From positions 27,535-91,534 of the forward strand of contig VZRR01005733.1 of assembly GCA_013398015.1 (NCBI GenBank): a stretch of DNA of 64,000 nt, in the 5' to 3' direction. The notes under the pieces were generated by a model that saw nothing but the letters and a program-made list of their open reading frames with translations, was not told where the DNA came from and made no database searches. Position numbers and translations under genes: made by a program. This DNA is from Oreocharis arfaki. Its lineage: Eukaryota > Chordata > Aves > Passeriformes > Paramythiidae. Each line of letters opens with the position of its first letter. Position 1 is the stretch's first letter. Positions 61,801-62,566 of this stretch are shown piece after piece.

Positions 61801-62566
61801 TCCTGTTGAGGGAGAGAGCGAGAAGCGCAATTTCTGTCTGGTAGCGAGTGAAAGTAACAAATATTCAAAACTATGAAGATATATTTGTGCCCTCGTTTGT
61901 TACTAATTGTTTCAAAAATATTTCCTTAACTAAGTATGCAATTTATTCCGTAATGGGTATCCATGGAGATGGCAGAAATTACAGTAAATAAAATAAATTT
62001 TTATATAATGTTTGAGTTCCAAACCATCTTTTGTACACTTATTTTCTTGTTTTTTTCAGCAATGTGATATGAACTGTCTCTCTTTTGATTATTTTTTCCA
62101 GGTGAAAATGTGTTTTTGATTTTAGATGGTCCTGTGGATGCAATCTGGATTGAGAATTTAAATTCAGTTTTGGATGATAACAAGACCCTCACTCTAGCAA
62201 ATGGAGATCGAATTCCTATGTCTCCTTCATGTAAACTGTTATTTGAGGTCCACAACATCGAGAATGCCTCTCCAGCAACAGTTTCTCGAATGGGTATGGT
62301 CTTCATCAGTTCTTCTGTCCTCAGCTGGAGACCAATATTGCAAGTAAGATAATCATTGCTGGCTGCTCCTTATTACACCTTGCTGTACATTTTGTACAGA
62401 ACATTATTGTGGATGTTTTTTTCAGGCATGGCTGAAAAAACGTTCTGCTCAAGAAGCTGAAATTTTGCAAAGTTTGTATGACAGAATCTTTGAACCAGCA
62501 TATGTATATATGAAACTAAACCTTAACCCAAAAATGGAGCTTCTGGAATGTAACTACATAATGCAG
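1689..62566 (+). CDS. DNAH8: Dynein axonemal heavy chain 8, N-terminal half (51 exons)
   Basis: This is a motor subunit of the outer dynein arm of motile cilia and sperm flagella; it hydrolyses ATP to slide doublet microtubules. All 51 exons listed below have GT-AG introns and join in one frame (7,401 nt, 2,467 codons). The order is N-terminal extension, DHC_N1 tail, DHC_N2 linker, AAA1 (Walker A GPAGTGKT at about 1990-1997, Walker B CFDEFN at about 2040-2045) and AAA2 (Walker A GPSGSGKT at about 2272-2279). DNAH8 is preferred over its paralogue DNAH5 by short signatures: NMGGAPAG before the AAA1 P-loop (SMGGAPAG in DNAH5), IYIILTARKE after Walker B (ISIILTCKKE in DNAH5), and GPSGSGKT in AAA2 (GPSGAGKT in DNAH5). 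The gene continues past the window. The start at 1689 is the first Met of exon 1; the exon has no in-frame stop upstream, so a longer N-terminus is possible. No disabling change was seen. Confidence 0.93.
2498..2632 (+). CDS. DNAH8: DNAH8 exon 2
   Basis: Residues 65-109. It begins AQYEAAREDRRAK and reads into KYIFEVLS, the conserved start of the gamma-type heavy-chain tail. Acceptor TTTTAG, donor GTGAGT, phase 0 at both ends. Too dispersed to show as a Met-started open frame, but the splice signals are strong. Confidence 0.9.
2633..5667 (+). other. DNAH8 intron 2, no recognised element
   Basis: Three kilobases of AT-rich sequence. A strongly T/G-rich stretch lies at about 3785-3880 on the plus strand. 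Short open frames (for example 4439-4738 and 5385-5627) show no family similarity. I see no intact repeat. Confidence 0.6.
5668..5752 (+). CDS. DNAH8: DNAH8 exon 3
   Basis: Residues 110-137, starting FDALDSFLAKGG and containing KIFYQEGDARG, which corresponds to the MFYYQ segment of DNAH5. Acceptor TTAACAG, donor GTAAAT; the exon ends in phase 1. Confidence 0.9.
5974..6182 (+). mobile_element. Solo LTR of an endogenous retrovirus, short type
   Basis: A 209-bp unit in intron 3 starts TGCAG and ends CTGCA, giving 5-bp inverted termini, and is flanked by ACATCT (5968-5973) and ACATCC (6183-6188), a 6-bp target-site duplication with one mismatch. Inside, in plus orientation, are three CCAAT elements (near 6019, 6050 and 6071), a TATATAA box at 6085-6091 and an AATAAA signal at 6108-6113. 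The short TATA-to-polyA distance resembles alpha/beta-retroviral LTRs, and 6-bp duplications are usual for class II elements. No retroviral gene remains, so this is a recombined solo LTR in the sense of DNAH8. Confidence 0.68.
6915..7063 (+). CDS. DNAH8: DNAH8 exon 4
   Basis: Residues 138-187. It reads ECGRIIPGVIKGSRILQF, then a GLCLYFVRYK strand matching the VCVFFIRTD strand of DNAH5. Acceptor CTTTTCAG, donor GTACTC; ends in phase 0 with ...TIHE. Confidence 0.92.
7064..8406 (+). other. DNAH8 intron 4, nothing recognised
   Basis: AT-rich intron of 1.3 kb with no repeat or conserved frame that I can identify. Confidence 0.6.
8407..8596 (+). CDS. DNAH8: DNAH8 exon 5
   Basis: Residues 188-250. 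It contains ISFGILDATGGLLPGV and AVLATSNWGTL, close to the human DNAH8 ATSNWGAL segment (DNAH5 has ATSHGWGEL). This is near the start of the DHC_N1 tail domain. Acceptor CTGCAG, donor GTAAGC; ends in phase 1. Confidence 0.95.
8956..9119 (+). CDS. DNAH8: DNAH8 exon 6 (DHC_N1 tail)
   Basis: Residues 251-305, with ASIEGTVVLQKRDD and HQLEEVLMIWYRQIEH, which match the DNAH8 tail. Acceptor TTATCAG, donor GTAAGT; ends in phase 0. Confidence 0.95.
9120..10090 (+). other. DNAH8 intron 6
   Basis: Intron without recognised exon. It carries two longish minus-strand open frames (9078-9392 and 9553-9984, the latter 143 codons) with no known similarity; they are treated as chance. Confidence 0.55.
10091..10267 (+). 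CDS. DNAH8: DNAH8 exon 7 (DHC_N1 tail)
   Basis: Residues 306-364. The exon contains VLIESKQIRREAKDSGPL and IIEQIKGQDCKAVI, the conserved helical part of DHC_N1. Acceptor GTTGCAG, donor GTAATT; phase 0 at both ends. Confidence 0.95.
10613..10726 (+). CDS. DNAH8: DNAH8 exon 8 (DHC_N1 tail)
   Basis: Residues 365-402, with ITDAANESKDNVKYL and TLEKVCRPLY, which are near invariant in this subfamily. Acceptor CCACTAG, donor GTAAGT; phase 0 at both ends. Confidence 0.95.
10727..13133 (+). other. DNAH8 intron 8, nothing recognised
   Basis: AT-rich intron of 2.4 kb. The only notable local feature is a C-rich tract at about 12485-12510. No exon or repeat was identified. Confidence 0.6.
13134..13241 (+). 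CDS. DNAH8: DNAH8 exon 9 (DHC_N1 tail)
   Basis: Residues 403-438, with SMTQGIPNLIKAVQMIH and YYNTSERITSLLIK. The NTSERxTSL motif is a hallmark of the DNAH5/8 tail. The acceptor ends GAG rather than CAG/TAG but has a pyrimidine tract; donor GTAAGT. Phase 0 at both ends. Fragments of minus-strand open frame here are shadows. Confidence 0.93.
13242..14977 (+). other. DNAH8 intron 9, nothing recognised
   Basis: Intron of 1.7 kb with scattered pyrimidine-rich stretches. No element was identified. Confidence 0.6.
14978..15079 (+). CDS. DNAH8: DNAH8 exon 10 (DHC_N1 tail)
   Basis: Residues 439-472, with VTNQMVTSCKAYITDAG and VWDQETPTVI, very close to DNAH8. The donor, GTTTGT, is non-consensus at +3; the reading frame and similarity both require it. 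Phase 0 at both ends. Confidence 0.92.
15600..16160 (-). mobile_element. CR1 LINE fragment, reverse-transcriptase 3' part, antisense
   Basis: On the minus strand a 186-codon open frame reads through the C-terminal part of a CR1 ORF2: GVSQGPALGPALFIIFTDDL (RT motif region), WLGTEWLDSGQAERDLGVLVD and NTSQKCAHIAKKVN. These match the usual CR1 consensus segments. The copy is 5'-truncated, lacks the typical 3' tail, and is degenerate towards its 3' end. It sits in intron 10 opposite to DNAH8. A residual open frame in an old LINE is not evidence of activity. Confidence 0.85.
16374..16520 (+). CDS. DNAH8: DNAH8 exon 11 (DHC_N1 tail)
   Basis: Residues 473-521, ending in FEVSEMYIFGKSEAFCRRL, which matches the SEMYIFGKFE signature of the family. 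Acceptor TTTTTAG, donor GTGAGT; phase 0 at both ends. Confidence 0.95.
16521..17440 (+). other. DNAH8 intron 11, nothing recognised
   Basis: AT-rich intron of 0.9 kb with no recognised element. Confidence 0.6.
17441..17638 (+). CDS. DNAH8: DNAH8 exon 12 (DHC_N1 tail)
   Basis: Residues 522-587, with AIEGIDLMAVKFKNVYH and YDTLDPQVTEFDADF, characteristic of DNAH8. Acceptor ATTTCAG, donor GTAAGT; phase 0 at both ends. Confidence 0.95.
18160..18236 (+). CDS. DNAH8: DNAH8 exon 13 (DHC_N1 tail)
   Basis: Residues 588-612 plus two bases. It reads AQLQTFMRNCFRKIVSS followed by SLRLLQ. Acceptor TCTTTAG, donor GTATTG; ends in phase 2. Confidence 0.92.
18687..18786 (+). CDS. DNAH8: DNAH8 exon 14 (DHC_N1 tail)
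   Basis: Residues 613-646. It reads FQNLNMPCLQEETARIV, then ILQHYVADLEATKK. Acceptor ATGCAG, donor GTATTT. It enters in phase 2 and ends in phase 0. Confidence 0.93.
18787..20391 (+). other. DNAH8 intron 14, first part
   Basis: Mostly unrecognised AT-rich sequence. A short GTTT/TTTG microsatellite lies near 20218-20270. Confidence 0.55.
20391..20470 (-). mobile_element. CR1 3'-end fragment, antisense
   Basis: The plus strand reads TCATAGAATC, then a GGAAGGGACCCACAGGAATC-like stretch and a TTAAGTCCAAATCC-like stretch. This is the reverse complement of the conserved CR1 3' end (tail octamer plus the segment before it). Short and diverged; similarity fades after about 80 bases. Confidence 0.62.
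20983..21102 (+). CDS. DNAH8: DNAH8 exon 15 (DHC_N1 tail)
   Basis: Residues 647-686. It holds the near-invariant DPPLARNMPPIAGKILWVRQL motif (read here as DDPPLARNMPPIAGKILW and VRQLFRR). Acceptor CTGCAG, donor GTAAGT; phase 0 at both ends. Confidence 0.96.
21808..21943 (+). CDS. DNAH8: DNAH8 exon 16 (DHC_N1 tail)
   Basis: Residues 687-731 plus one base, with SPEGKAVVQSYNKLAYV and LVEFEVVYHNAWLKE. Acceptor TGATAG, donor GTAAGT; ends in phase 1. Confidence 0.94.
22645..22832 (+). CDS. DNAH8: DNAH8 exon 17 (DHC_N1 tail)
   Basis: Residues 732-794, with FVRHPKTEKLLVNFDPQ and IVRETKCMIKLGLEVPEQ, strongly conserved in DNAH8. Acceptor TTTACAG, donor GTAAAC; enters in phase 1 and ends in phase 0. 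Confidence 0.95.
22833..24616 (+). other. DNAH8 introns 17 and 18 around exon 18
   Basis: Apart from exon 18 (23758-23838) this stretch is unrecognised intron. A short AC/TG-rich patch lies near 23340. Confidence 0.5.
23758..23838 (+). CDS. DNAH8: DNAH8 exon 18
   Basis: Residues 795-821: GLVQAYEDLRKKTPN followed by FVNLLTPKRNK, which corresponds to the VFVNLMTPK stretch of DNAH8. Acceptor CAACAG, donor GTTGGT (weak at +3). Phase 0 at both ends. Confidence 0.9.
24617..24733 (+). CDS. DNAH8: DNAH8 exon 19
   Basis: Residues 822-860, with GVLRQGLTMLTWSSVTLE, the conserved RQGLTxLTWSS motif of the tail. Acceptor GCTTAG, donor GTACAC; phase 0 at both ends. Confidence 0.94.
25250..26157 (+). mobile_element. 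CR1 LINE 3' part, sense orientation
   Basis: This is about 900 bp of CR1 in intron 19. The plus strand resembles the end of the reverse transcriptase (a TFANDTKQSG-like motif from the CR1 FADDTKLGG region), then KVNRMLGCINQQR-like sequence, then the 3' terminal part ending near 26100 with GTTGGACCAGATGATCCTTG and the ATTCTATGATTCTTT tail at 26141-26155. Stops and frameshifts are present, so the copy is dead. It is the most complete CR1 in the window. Confidence 0.9.
26158..27239 (+). other. DNAH8 intron 19, remainder
   Basis: AT-rich intron sequence between the CR1 tail and exon 20. Nothing recognised. Confidence 0.55.
27240..27359 (+). CDS. DNAH8: DNAH8 exon 20
   Basis: Residues 861-900. 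It reads VNILNEVQIGSLLNEIS, then SLPVDGPIKIEDLL, a more variable tail segment. It has no internal Met-started frame and is supported by splice sites (TTTTTAG, GTGTGT) and phase 0 continuity. Confidence 0.87.
28105..28234 (+). CDS. DNAH8: DNAH8 exon 21
   Basis: Residues 901-943 plus one base, with YIEDAVQELINLFEKNYE, which matches the VEEAVRELISIFEQIYE of human DNAH8. Acceptor TAACAG, donor GTAGTT; ends in phase 1. Confidence 0.9.
29281..29396 (+). CDS. DNAH8: DNAH8 exon 22, charged loop
   Basis: Residues 944-982. It is almost wholly Lys, Glu, Asp and Ser (KEKHIAFERKEKEKEK, then DDSKGNDKEEEFKK) and is low-complexity. Human DNAH8 has a different acidic insert at the same place, both ending in EEFKK or DEFKK. 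This is a rapidly evolving surface loop. Acceptor TTTACAG, donor GTATTT; enters in phase 1 and ends in phase 0. Confidence 0.88.
30298..30404 (+). CDS. DNAH8: DNAH8 exon 23
   Basis: Residues 983-1017 plus two bases, with GLQKATRLSLDRIKRRM, matching SLQKATRLSLDTMKRR of DNAH8. The exon is slightly GC-richer than its flanks. Acceptor ATCACAG, donor GTAAGT; ends in phase 2. Confidence 0.93.
31347..31407 (+). CDS. DNAH8: DNAH8 exon 24
   Basis: Residues 1018-1038, short (61 nt): KSEDITPFLKAEVHLDIPNL, which matches the QSEDIISFIKSEVHLAIPN region. Acceptor TTTCAG, donor GTAAGT; enters in phase 2 and ends in phase 0. Confidence 0.92.
31906..31951 (+). repeat. 15-bp tandem repeat
   Basis: The unit AAACCAGAAGATTCA occurs about two and a half times in direct succession in intron 24. 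A minor local duplication. Confidence 0.8.
33495..34731 (-). mobile_element. Solo LTR of an endogenous retrovirus, 1.24 kb, antisense
   Basis: A unit in intron 24 begins TGTTGTG and ends CCCACACA on the plus strand (TG...CA), flanked on both sides by the identical pentamer TTATA (33490-33494 and 34732-34736). Read on the minus strand it has a TATA-like CTATAAACA (34331-34340) upstream and an ATTAAA signal (33558-33563) downstream, the right order for an LTR in antisense to DNAH8. The segment is GC-richer than the surrounding intron. A 5-bp duplication fits a class III (ERVL-like) element. No internal viral genes are present. Open frames of up to 94 codons inside it are not recognisable proteins. 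Confidence 0.66.
34737..35054 (+). other. DNAH8 intron 24, 3' end
   Basis: Short remainder between the LTR and exon 25. Nothing recognised beyond the acceptor. Confidence 0.55.
35055..35247 (+). CDS. DNAH8: DNAH8 exon 25
   Basis: Residues 1039-1102 plus one base. It starts VIVPSFDEIQQAINRVI and includes VNRGVAHW-like VNRGVAQWGQ, then a Lys/Gly-rich end (HGKKAKKGE). Acceptor AAATAG, donor GTAAGT; ends in phase 1. Confidence 0.93.
35248..36838 (+). other. DNAH8 intron 25, nothing recognised
   Basis: Intron of 1.6 kb. A 100-codon plus-strand open frame (35479-35781) has no known similarity and follows an AT-rich random-like composition. Confidence 0.55.
36839..37032 (+). CDS. DNAH8: DNAH8 exon 26
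   Basis: Residues 1103-1167, with KLKNFYTGVAENEAI, IIVLLSSAGTSLKEGA and KYKELWTEDKDTKFQ, matching DNAH8 closely. Acceptor TTTTACAG, donor GTCAGT; enters in phase 1 and ends in phase 0. Confidence 0.94.
37380..37930 (+). mobile_element. CR1 LINE fragment, endonuclease region, sense orientation
   Basis: The plus strand encodes pieces of the CR1 ORF2 endonuclease: VVEVCYRLPEQEVQADETFR, LILLVDFNHSDTCWRDNTAG and VLTNKEDLVGNVKLKGSD, which match the CR1 segments with YRPP, GDFNHPDICW and LTNKEGLVG. Upstream it contains a WWDGSYEWSVGMEGHKLF-like stretch. The catalytic-like GDFN is VDFN here. The frame is broken at the stop near 37790. This part of CR1 is usually lost by 5' truncation, so this was a longer insertion that later lost its 3' end. 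Confidence 0.85.
38658..38784 (+). CDS. DNAH8: DNAH8 exon 27
   Basis: Residues 1168-1209 plus one base, with DPSLSEIREEILHYDTFEQE and KPIILLGPIELHT. The acceptor CACACAG has a poor pyrimidine tract, but the protein match to DNAH8 (SLTEIRSEILHYATFEQE) is clear. Donor GTATGA; ends in phase 1. Confidence 0.93.
38836..38915 (-). mobile_element. CR1 3'-end fragment, antisense
   Basis: Between exons 27 and 28 the plus strand has a CACAATCACAGAAG-like start, then GAAAGGGACCCACAAGGATC and ATCAAGTCCAGCTCCTGGC, the reverse complement of the CR1 3' end. It fills about a third of the 245-bp intron 27. Confidence 0.78.
39030..39265 (+). CDS. DNAH8: DNAH8 exon 28
   Basis: Residues 1210-1288, one of the longer exons. 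It includes HYLNEEYKKKLLDIV, KKLSRPLSDLDDVRLAMEAL and DMSMGPIE, near identical to the family consensus. Acceptor AATCAG, donor GTAAGA; enters in phase 1 and ends in phase 0. Confidence 0.96.
40040..40106 (+). repeat. Copy A of a ~70-bp duplicated segment
   Basis: This begins with a donor-like GTAAACTGTGGAAATACAGC and is closely similar to 44225-44295, which starts at the exon 32 donor. Shared blocks include AACTGTGGAAATACAGCTG, AAGTATGTTAGAAAG and CTTACACCAAA. It lies in intron 28, 4.2 kb upstream of the second copy. Confidence 0.8.
40640..40815 (+). mobile_element. CR1 fragment, sense orientation
   Basis: A degenerate stretch in intron 28 follows the CR1 segment that encodes the LVRPHLEYCVQ region. 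It has a GATTCCCTCTGCTCTGGGG-like block, TATCTGGAGTGCTGTGCCCAG, a GACATGGACATGCTGGAGTG block and AGTCCAGCAAA. Both ends fade into intron. Confidence 0.7.
41377..41481 (+). CDS. DNAH8: DNAH8 exon 29
   Basis: Residues 1289-1323: EAYSILNTFKVEITKEES followed by VDSMRYAFNKLKTQA, matching EAYAILNRFEVEVTKEES of DNAH8. Acceptor ATCCAG, donor GTAAGT; phase 0 at both ends. Confidence 0.94.
42451..42564 (+). CDS. DNAH8: DNAH8 exon 30
   Basis: Residues 1324-1361, with VEVQPKFKSNLLESVAVFQED, the QPKFKSNLLESV motif of the family (written here across VEVQPKFKSNLL and ESVAVFQEDV). Acceptor TGTCAG, donor GTAAAT; phase 0 at both ends. Confidence 0.94.
43142..43204 (+). CDS. DNAH8: DNAH8 exon 31
   Basis: Residues 1362-1382, only 63 nt: EGPMVPSIPPQEASKRLQVF. 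Human DNAH8 has EGPMVPNIPPQEASNRLQIF. The acceptor TGAAAG is weak; donor GTAAGA. Phase 0 at both ends. Confidence 0.92.
44124..44224 (+). CDS. DNAH8: DNAH8 exon 32
   Basis: Residues 1383-1415 plus two bases, with FDELWRKFITYSAGERLFG and LPVTEYEIL, matching DDLWRKFVTYSSGEQLFG. The acceptor is weak: it has almost no pyrimidine tract before ACCAG. Donor GTAACT opens directly into a short sequence that is duplicated near 40040. Ends in phase 2. Confidence 0.92.
44225..44295 (+). repeat. Copy B of a ~70-bp duplicated segment, at the exon 32 donor
   Basis: This copy starts exactly at the exon 32 donor GTAACT and matches 40040-40106 along its length, with small indels. Because the boundary falls on a functioning splice site, the shared sequence may derive from this intron start or from a larger ancient duplication. 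Confidence 0.8.
44296..46472 (+). other. DNAH8 introns 32 (rest) and 33 around exon 33
   Basis: AT-rich introns; an imperfect ATAGATA-type microsatellite lies near 44490-44530. Nothing else recognised outside exon 33. Confidence 0.5.
45142..45279 (+). CDS. DNAH8: DNAH8 exon 33
   Basis: Residues 1416-1461 plus two bases, with KELGLLQKLYGLYDTVIST and ILWTEIDIEKITTELMEFQ. It leads into the DHC_N2 linker. Acceptor TTTCCCAG, donor GTATGT; enters and leaves in phase 2. Confidence 0.94.
46473..46713 (+). CDS. DNAH8: DNAH8 exon 34 (start of DHC_N2 linker)
   Basis: Residues 1462-1542. It contains CRRLPKGLHHWQAFSDLKKR, SDKAMKQRHWDRIAETTG and FCLRNIMEAPILQNKEDIE, which are core linker motifs. Where DNAH8 normally has KDW this copy has HHW. 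Acceptor CTGCAG, donor GTAGGA; ends in phase 0. Confidence 0.96.
47320..47395 (+). mobile_element. Possible CR1 3'-tail remnant
   Basis: A short stretch with a TTGAACATTGGGCTTGACCT-like block, then CCAACTCAAACTATTCTTAG, and GTGGTTCTATAAC resembles an old CR1 3' end in sense orientation. The similarity is weak and could be chance. Confidence 0.3.
47694..47893 (+). CDS. DNAH8: DNAH8 exon 35 (DHC_N2 linker)
   Basis: Residues 1543-1608 plus two bases: DICISAMKEKDIEAKLSQV, RGELLLKGIESAEI and LMEDSLMILDSLLSNR. These are conserved linker helices. Acceptor TTTGCAG, donor GTACTT; ends in phase 2. Confidence 0.96.
48258..48411 (+). CDS. DNAH8: DNAH8 exon 36 (DHC_N2 linker)
   Basis: Residues 1609-1660, with EEWLVVQNLWIYLEAVFV followed by AGDIAKELPQ. 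Most members have GGDIAKQLP, so the first Gly is Ala here. Acceptor TTTCAG, donor GTAAAC; ends in phase 0. The next intron is only 92 bp. Confidence 0.95.
48504..48667 (+). CDS. DNAH8: DNAH8 exon 37 (DHC_N2 linker)
   Basis: Residues 1661-1714 plus two bases: EAKRFQNIDKSWVKIMQRA, CCVGDDTMEQLLPYL and LEVCQKSLTG. Acceptor TATATAG, donor GTATGA; ends in phase 2. Confidence 0.96.
48810..48912 (+). CDS. DNAH8: DNAH8 exon 38 (DHC_N2 linker)
   Basis: Residues 1715-1749: YLEKKRLLFPRFFFISDP, then LVEILGQASDSHTIQ, invariant in the family apart from conservative changes. The acceptor is TTTTAAAG; donor GTACAA. Ends in phase 0. Confidence 0.95.
49472..49576 (+). CDS. DNAH8: DNAH8 exon 39 (DHC_N2 linker)
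   Basis: Residues 1750-1784: PHLTSISDNINEVEFHPKDY followed by RILAVISREGEKIS. Acceptor TTGCAG, donor GTAATT; phase 0 at both ends. Confidence 0.94.
49866..50027 (+). CDS. DNAH8: DNAH8 exon 40 (DHC_N2 linker)
   Basis: Residues 1785-1838, with VLAKGPVELWLKILLQVQQ and AAFYQISDPGYQLLSFL, characteristic of DNAH8 (AFYQISDSGFQLLPFL). Acceptor TTATAG, donor GTAAGA followed by a G-rich tract. Phase 0 at both ends. Confidence 0.95.
50028..51848 (+). other. DNAH8 intron 40
   Basis: Intron of 1.8 kb. It opens with a G-rich tract (50045-50092) with runs of seven, four and five G, followed by AT-rich sequence with no recognised element. Confidence 0.6.
51849..52073 (+). CDS. DNAH8: DNAH8 exon 41 (linker end)
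   Basis: Residues 1839-1913. It reads VGLLGIQILWTRDGEEALRH, NTLISQTTQDLSKFERVKFE and TLITIHVHQRDIFDDL, which are near invariant in outer-arm heavy chains. Acceptor TTTTTAG, donor GTAAAG; phase 0 at both ends. Confidence 0.96.
52074..54851 (+). other. DNAH8 introns 41 and 42 around exon 42
   Basis: Apart from exon 42 this is unrecognised AT-rich intron. Open frames at 52571-52816 and 53918-54109 are random-like. Confidence 0.5.
53028..53200 (+). CDS. DNAH8: DNAH8 exon 42 (linker to AAA1)
   Basis: Residues 1914-1970 plus two bases, with TPTDFEWLKQSRFYYKEDY and [20 protein letters not shown], the YxxExLG...LVITPLTDR motif that precedes AAA1. Acceptor TTTAAG, donor GTTAGA (weak at +3). Ends in phase 2. 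Confidence 0.96.
54852..55030 (+). CDS. DNAH8: DNAH8 exon 43 (AAA1 Walker A)
   Basis: Residues 1971-2030 plus one base. It holds the primary ATP-hydrolysing site of dynein: Walker A GPAGTGKTET at about 1990-1999, followed by DMGKALGKYVVVFNCSDQMD. All P-loop residues are present. Acceptor TTTGTAG, donor GTAAGA; ends in phase 1. Confidence 0.97.
55080..55560 (-). mobile_element. Old CR1 fragment, antisense
   Basis: In intron 43 the plus strand follows the reverse complement of the CR1 3' half at a distance: GACTGTCTCCAGAGATGGAT (usual CTCCAAGGATGGAG), TTTTGACCATTCTCATTC (TTGACCACCCTCA), TCTCTTCAGGCTCAGCAAAT (TTCTCCAGGCTGAACA) and GCAGAGTAGAGGTGA (GGCAGAGTAGAGGGG). Many substitutions and indels indicate an old copy. 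Open frames on both strands here come from it. Confidence 0.7.
55561..56738 (+). other. DNAH8 intron 43, remainder
   Basis: AT-rich intron sequence up to exon 44 with no recognised element. Confidence 0.55.
56739..56926 (+). CDS. DNAH8: DNAH8 exon 44 (AAA1 Walker B)
   Basis: Residues 2031-2093. It contains GSWGCFDEFNRIELPVLSV with the Walker B Asp and Glu at about 2042-2043, then QIYIILTARKEKKKQFIF. A run of ten A at 56850-56859 codes for the KKK part and keeps frame. Acceptor GTTTTAG, donor GTAAGT; ends in phase 0. Confidence 0.96.
57284..57317 (+). repeat. 17-bp tandem duplication
   Basis: TTTAATAGTATTAATAC is followed directly by a copy that differs only at the last two bases. It lies in intron 44. 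Confidence 0.85.
57738..57824 (+). CDS. DNAH8: DNAH8 exon 45 (AAA1)
   Basis: Residues 2094-2122: NPGYAGRQELPENLKIQFR followed by SVAMMVPDRQ. The NPGYAGR sensor I-region motif and the Arg-containing QFRSVAMMVPD stretch are intact. Acceptor ATTTAG, donor GTATAA; phase 0. The following intron is 99 bp. Confidence 0.97.
57924..58031 (+). CDS. DNAH8: DNAH8 exon 46 (AAA1)
   Basis: Residues 2123-2158: IIIRVKLASYGFIDNVVLAK followed by KFFVLYKLCEEQLTKQ. Most members have ASCGF where this copy has ASYGF. Acceptor TTCCAG, donor GTAATG; phase 0 at both ends. Confidence 0.95.
58032..59559 (+). other. DNAH8 introns 46 and 47 around exon 47
   Basis: Outside exon 47 no element was recognised. A 115-codon minus-strand open frame (59001-59348) is unassigned and likely chance. 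Confidence 0.5.
58823..58957 (+). CDS. DNAH8: DNAH8 exon 47 (AAA1)
   Basis: Residues 2159-2203: VHYDFGLRNILSVLRTLG followed by IVMRGLRDMNLSKL. The HYDFGLRxxLSVLR motif closes AAA1. Acceptor TCTCTAG, donor GTGAGA; phase 0 at both ends. Confidence 0.96.
59560..59721 (+). CDS. DNAH8: DNAH8 exon 48 (AAA1-AAA2)
   Basis: Residues 2204-2257: DEDEPLFLSLINDLFPGLQL and GLVNHPPWNLKLVQ, linking AAA1 to AAA2. Acceptor TTCCAG, donor GTAAAA; phase 0 at both ends. Confidence 0.95.
59760..60157 (+). other. Unassigned coding-like segment in intron 48
   Basis: This part of intron 48 is GC-richer than its flanks and carries a 108-codon plus-strand frame (59855-60181) with ordinary amino-acid composition, including PVDLCPGLIQAFIQLAEEE, CHPGGLPLFCAIQLIHTC and NANMKRQIENSVGNSPETK. 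It is bounded by an AG (59759-59760) and a GT after CAG (60157-60159), but a stop (59843-59845, in frame 12 bases before the Met) interrupts it upstream and it does not fit the DNAH8 frame between exons 48 and 49. It could be a processed pseudogene fragment, a relict exon or chance. I do not recognise the protein. Confidence 0.35.
60545..60791 (+). CDS. DNAH8: DNAH8 exon 49 (AAA2 Walker A)
   Basis: Residues 2258-2339 plus one base, the longest exon here (247 nt). Walker A GPSGSGKT is at about 2272-2279 and is followed by Met where paralogues have Thr. HREMRMNPKAITAPQMFGKL and NDWTDGIFSTLWRKTLK follow. Acceptor GTAATAG, donor GTATGT; ends in phase 1. Confidence 0.96.
60792..62101 (+). other. 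DNAH8 intron 49, nothing recognised
   Basis: Intron of 1.3 kb with a purine-rich GGAGGAGGAAGGAGGAAGAG stretch near 61594-61613 and no recognised repeat or exon. Confidence 0.55.
62102..62343 (+). CDS. DNAH8: DNAH8 exon 50 (AAA2)
   Basis: Residues 2340-2420: VFLILDGPVDAIWIENLNS, the AAA2 Walker B equivalent with Asp kept but Gly in place of the catalytic Glu, then TLANGDRIPMSPSCKLLFE and IENASPATVSRMGMVFI. Acceptor TTCCAG, donor GTAAGA; enters in phase 1 and ends in phase 0. Confidence 0.97.
62426..62566 (+). CDS. DNAH8: DNAH8 exon 51 (end of AAA2, last in window)
   Basis: Residues 2421-2467: AWLKKRSAQEAEILQSLYD followed by YMKLNLNPKMELLECNYIMQ, matching AWLKKRTAQEA and LNPKMQLLECNYIVQ of DNAH8. 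Acceptor TTTCAG, donor GTAAAA; phase 0. The previous intron is only 82 bp. The coding sequence is open here and continues outside the window. Confidence 0.95.
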
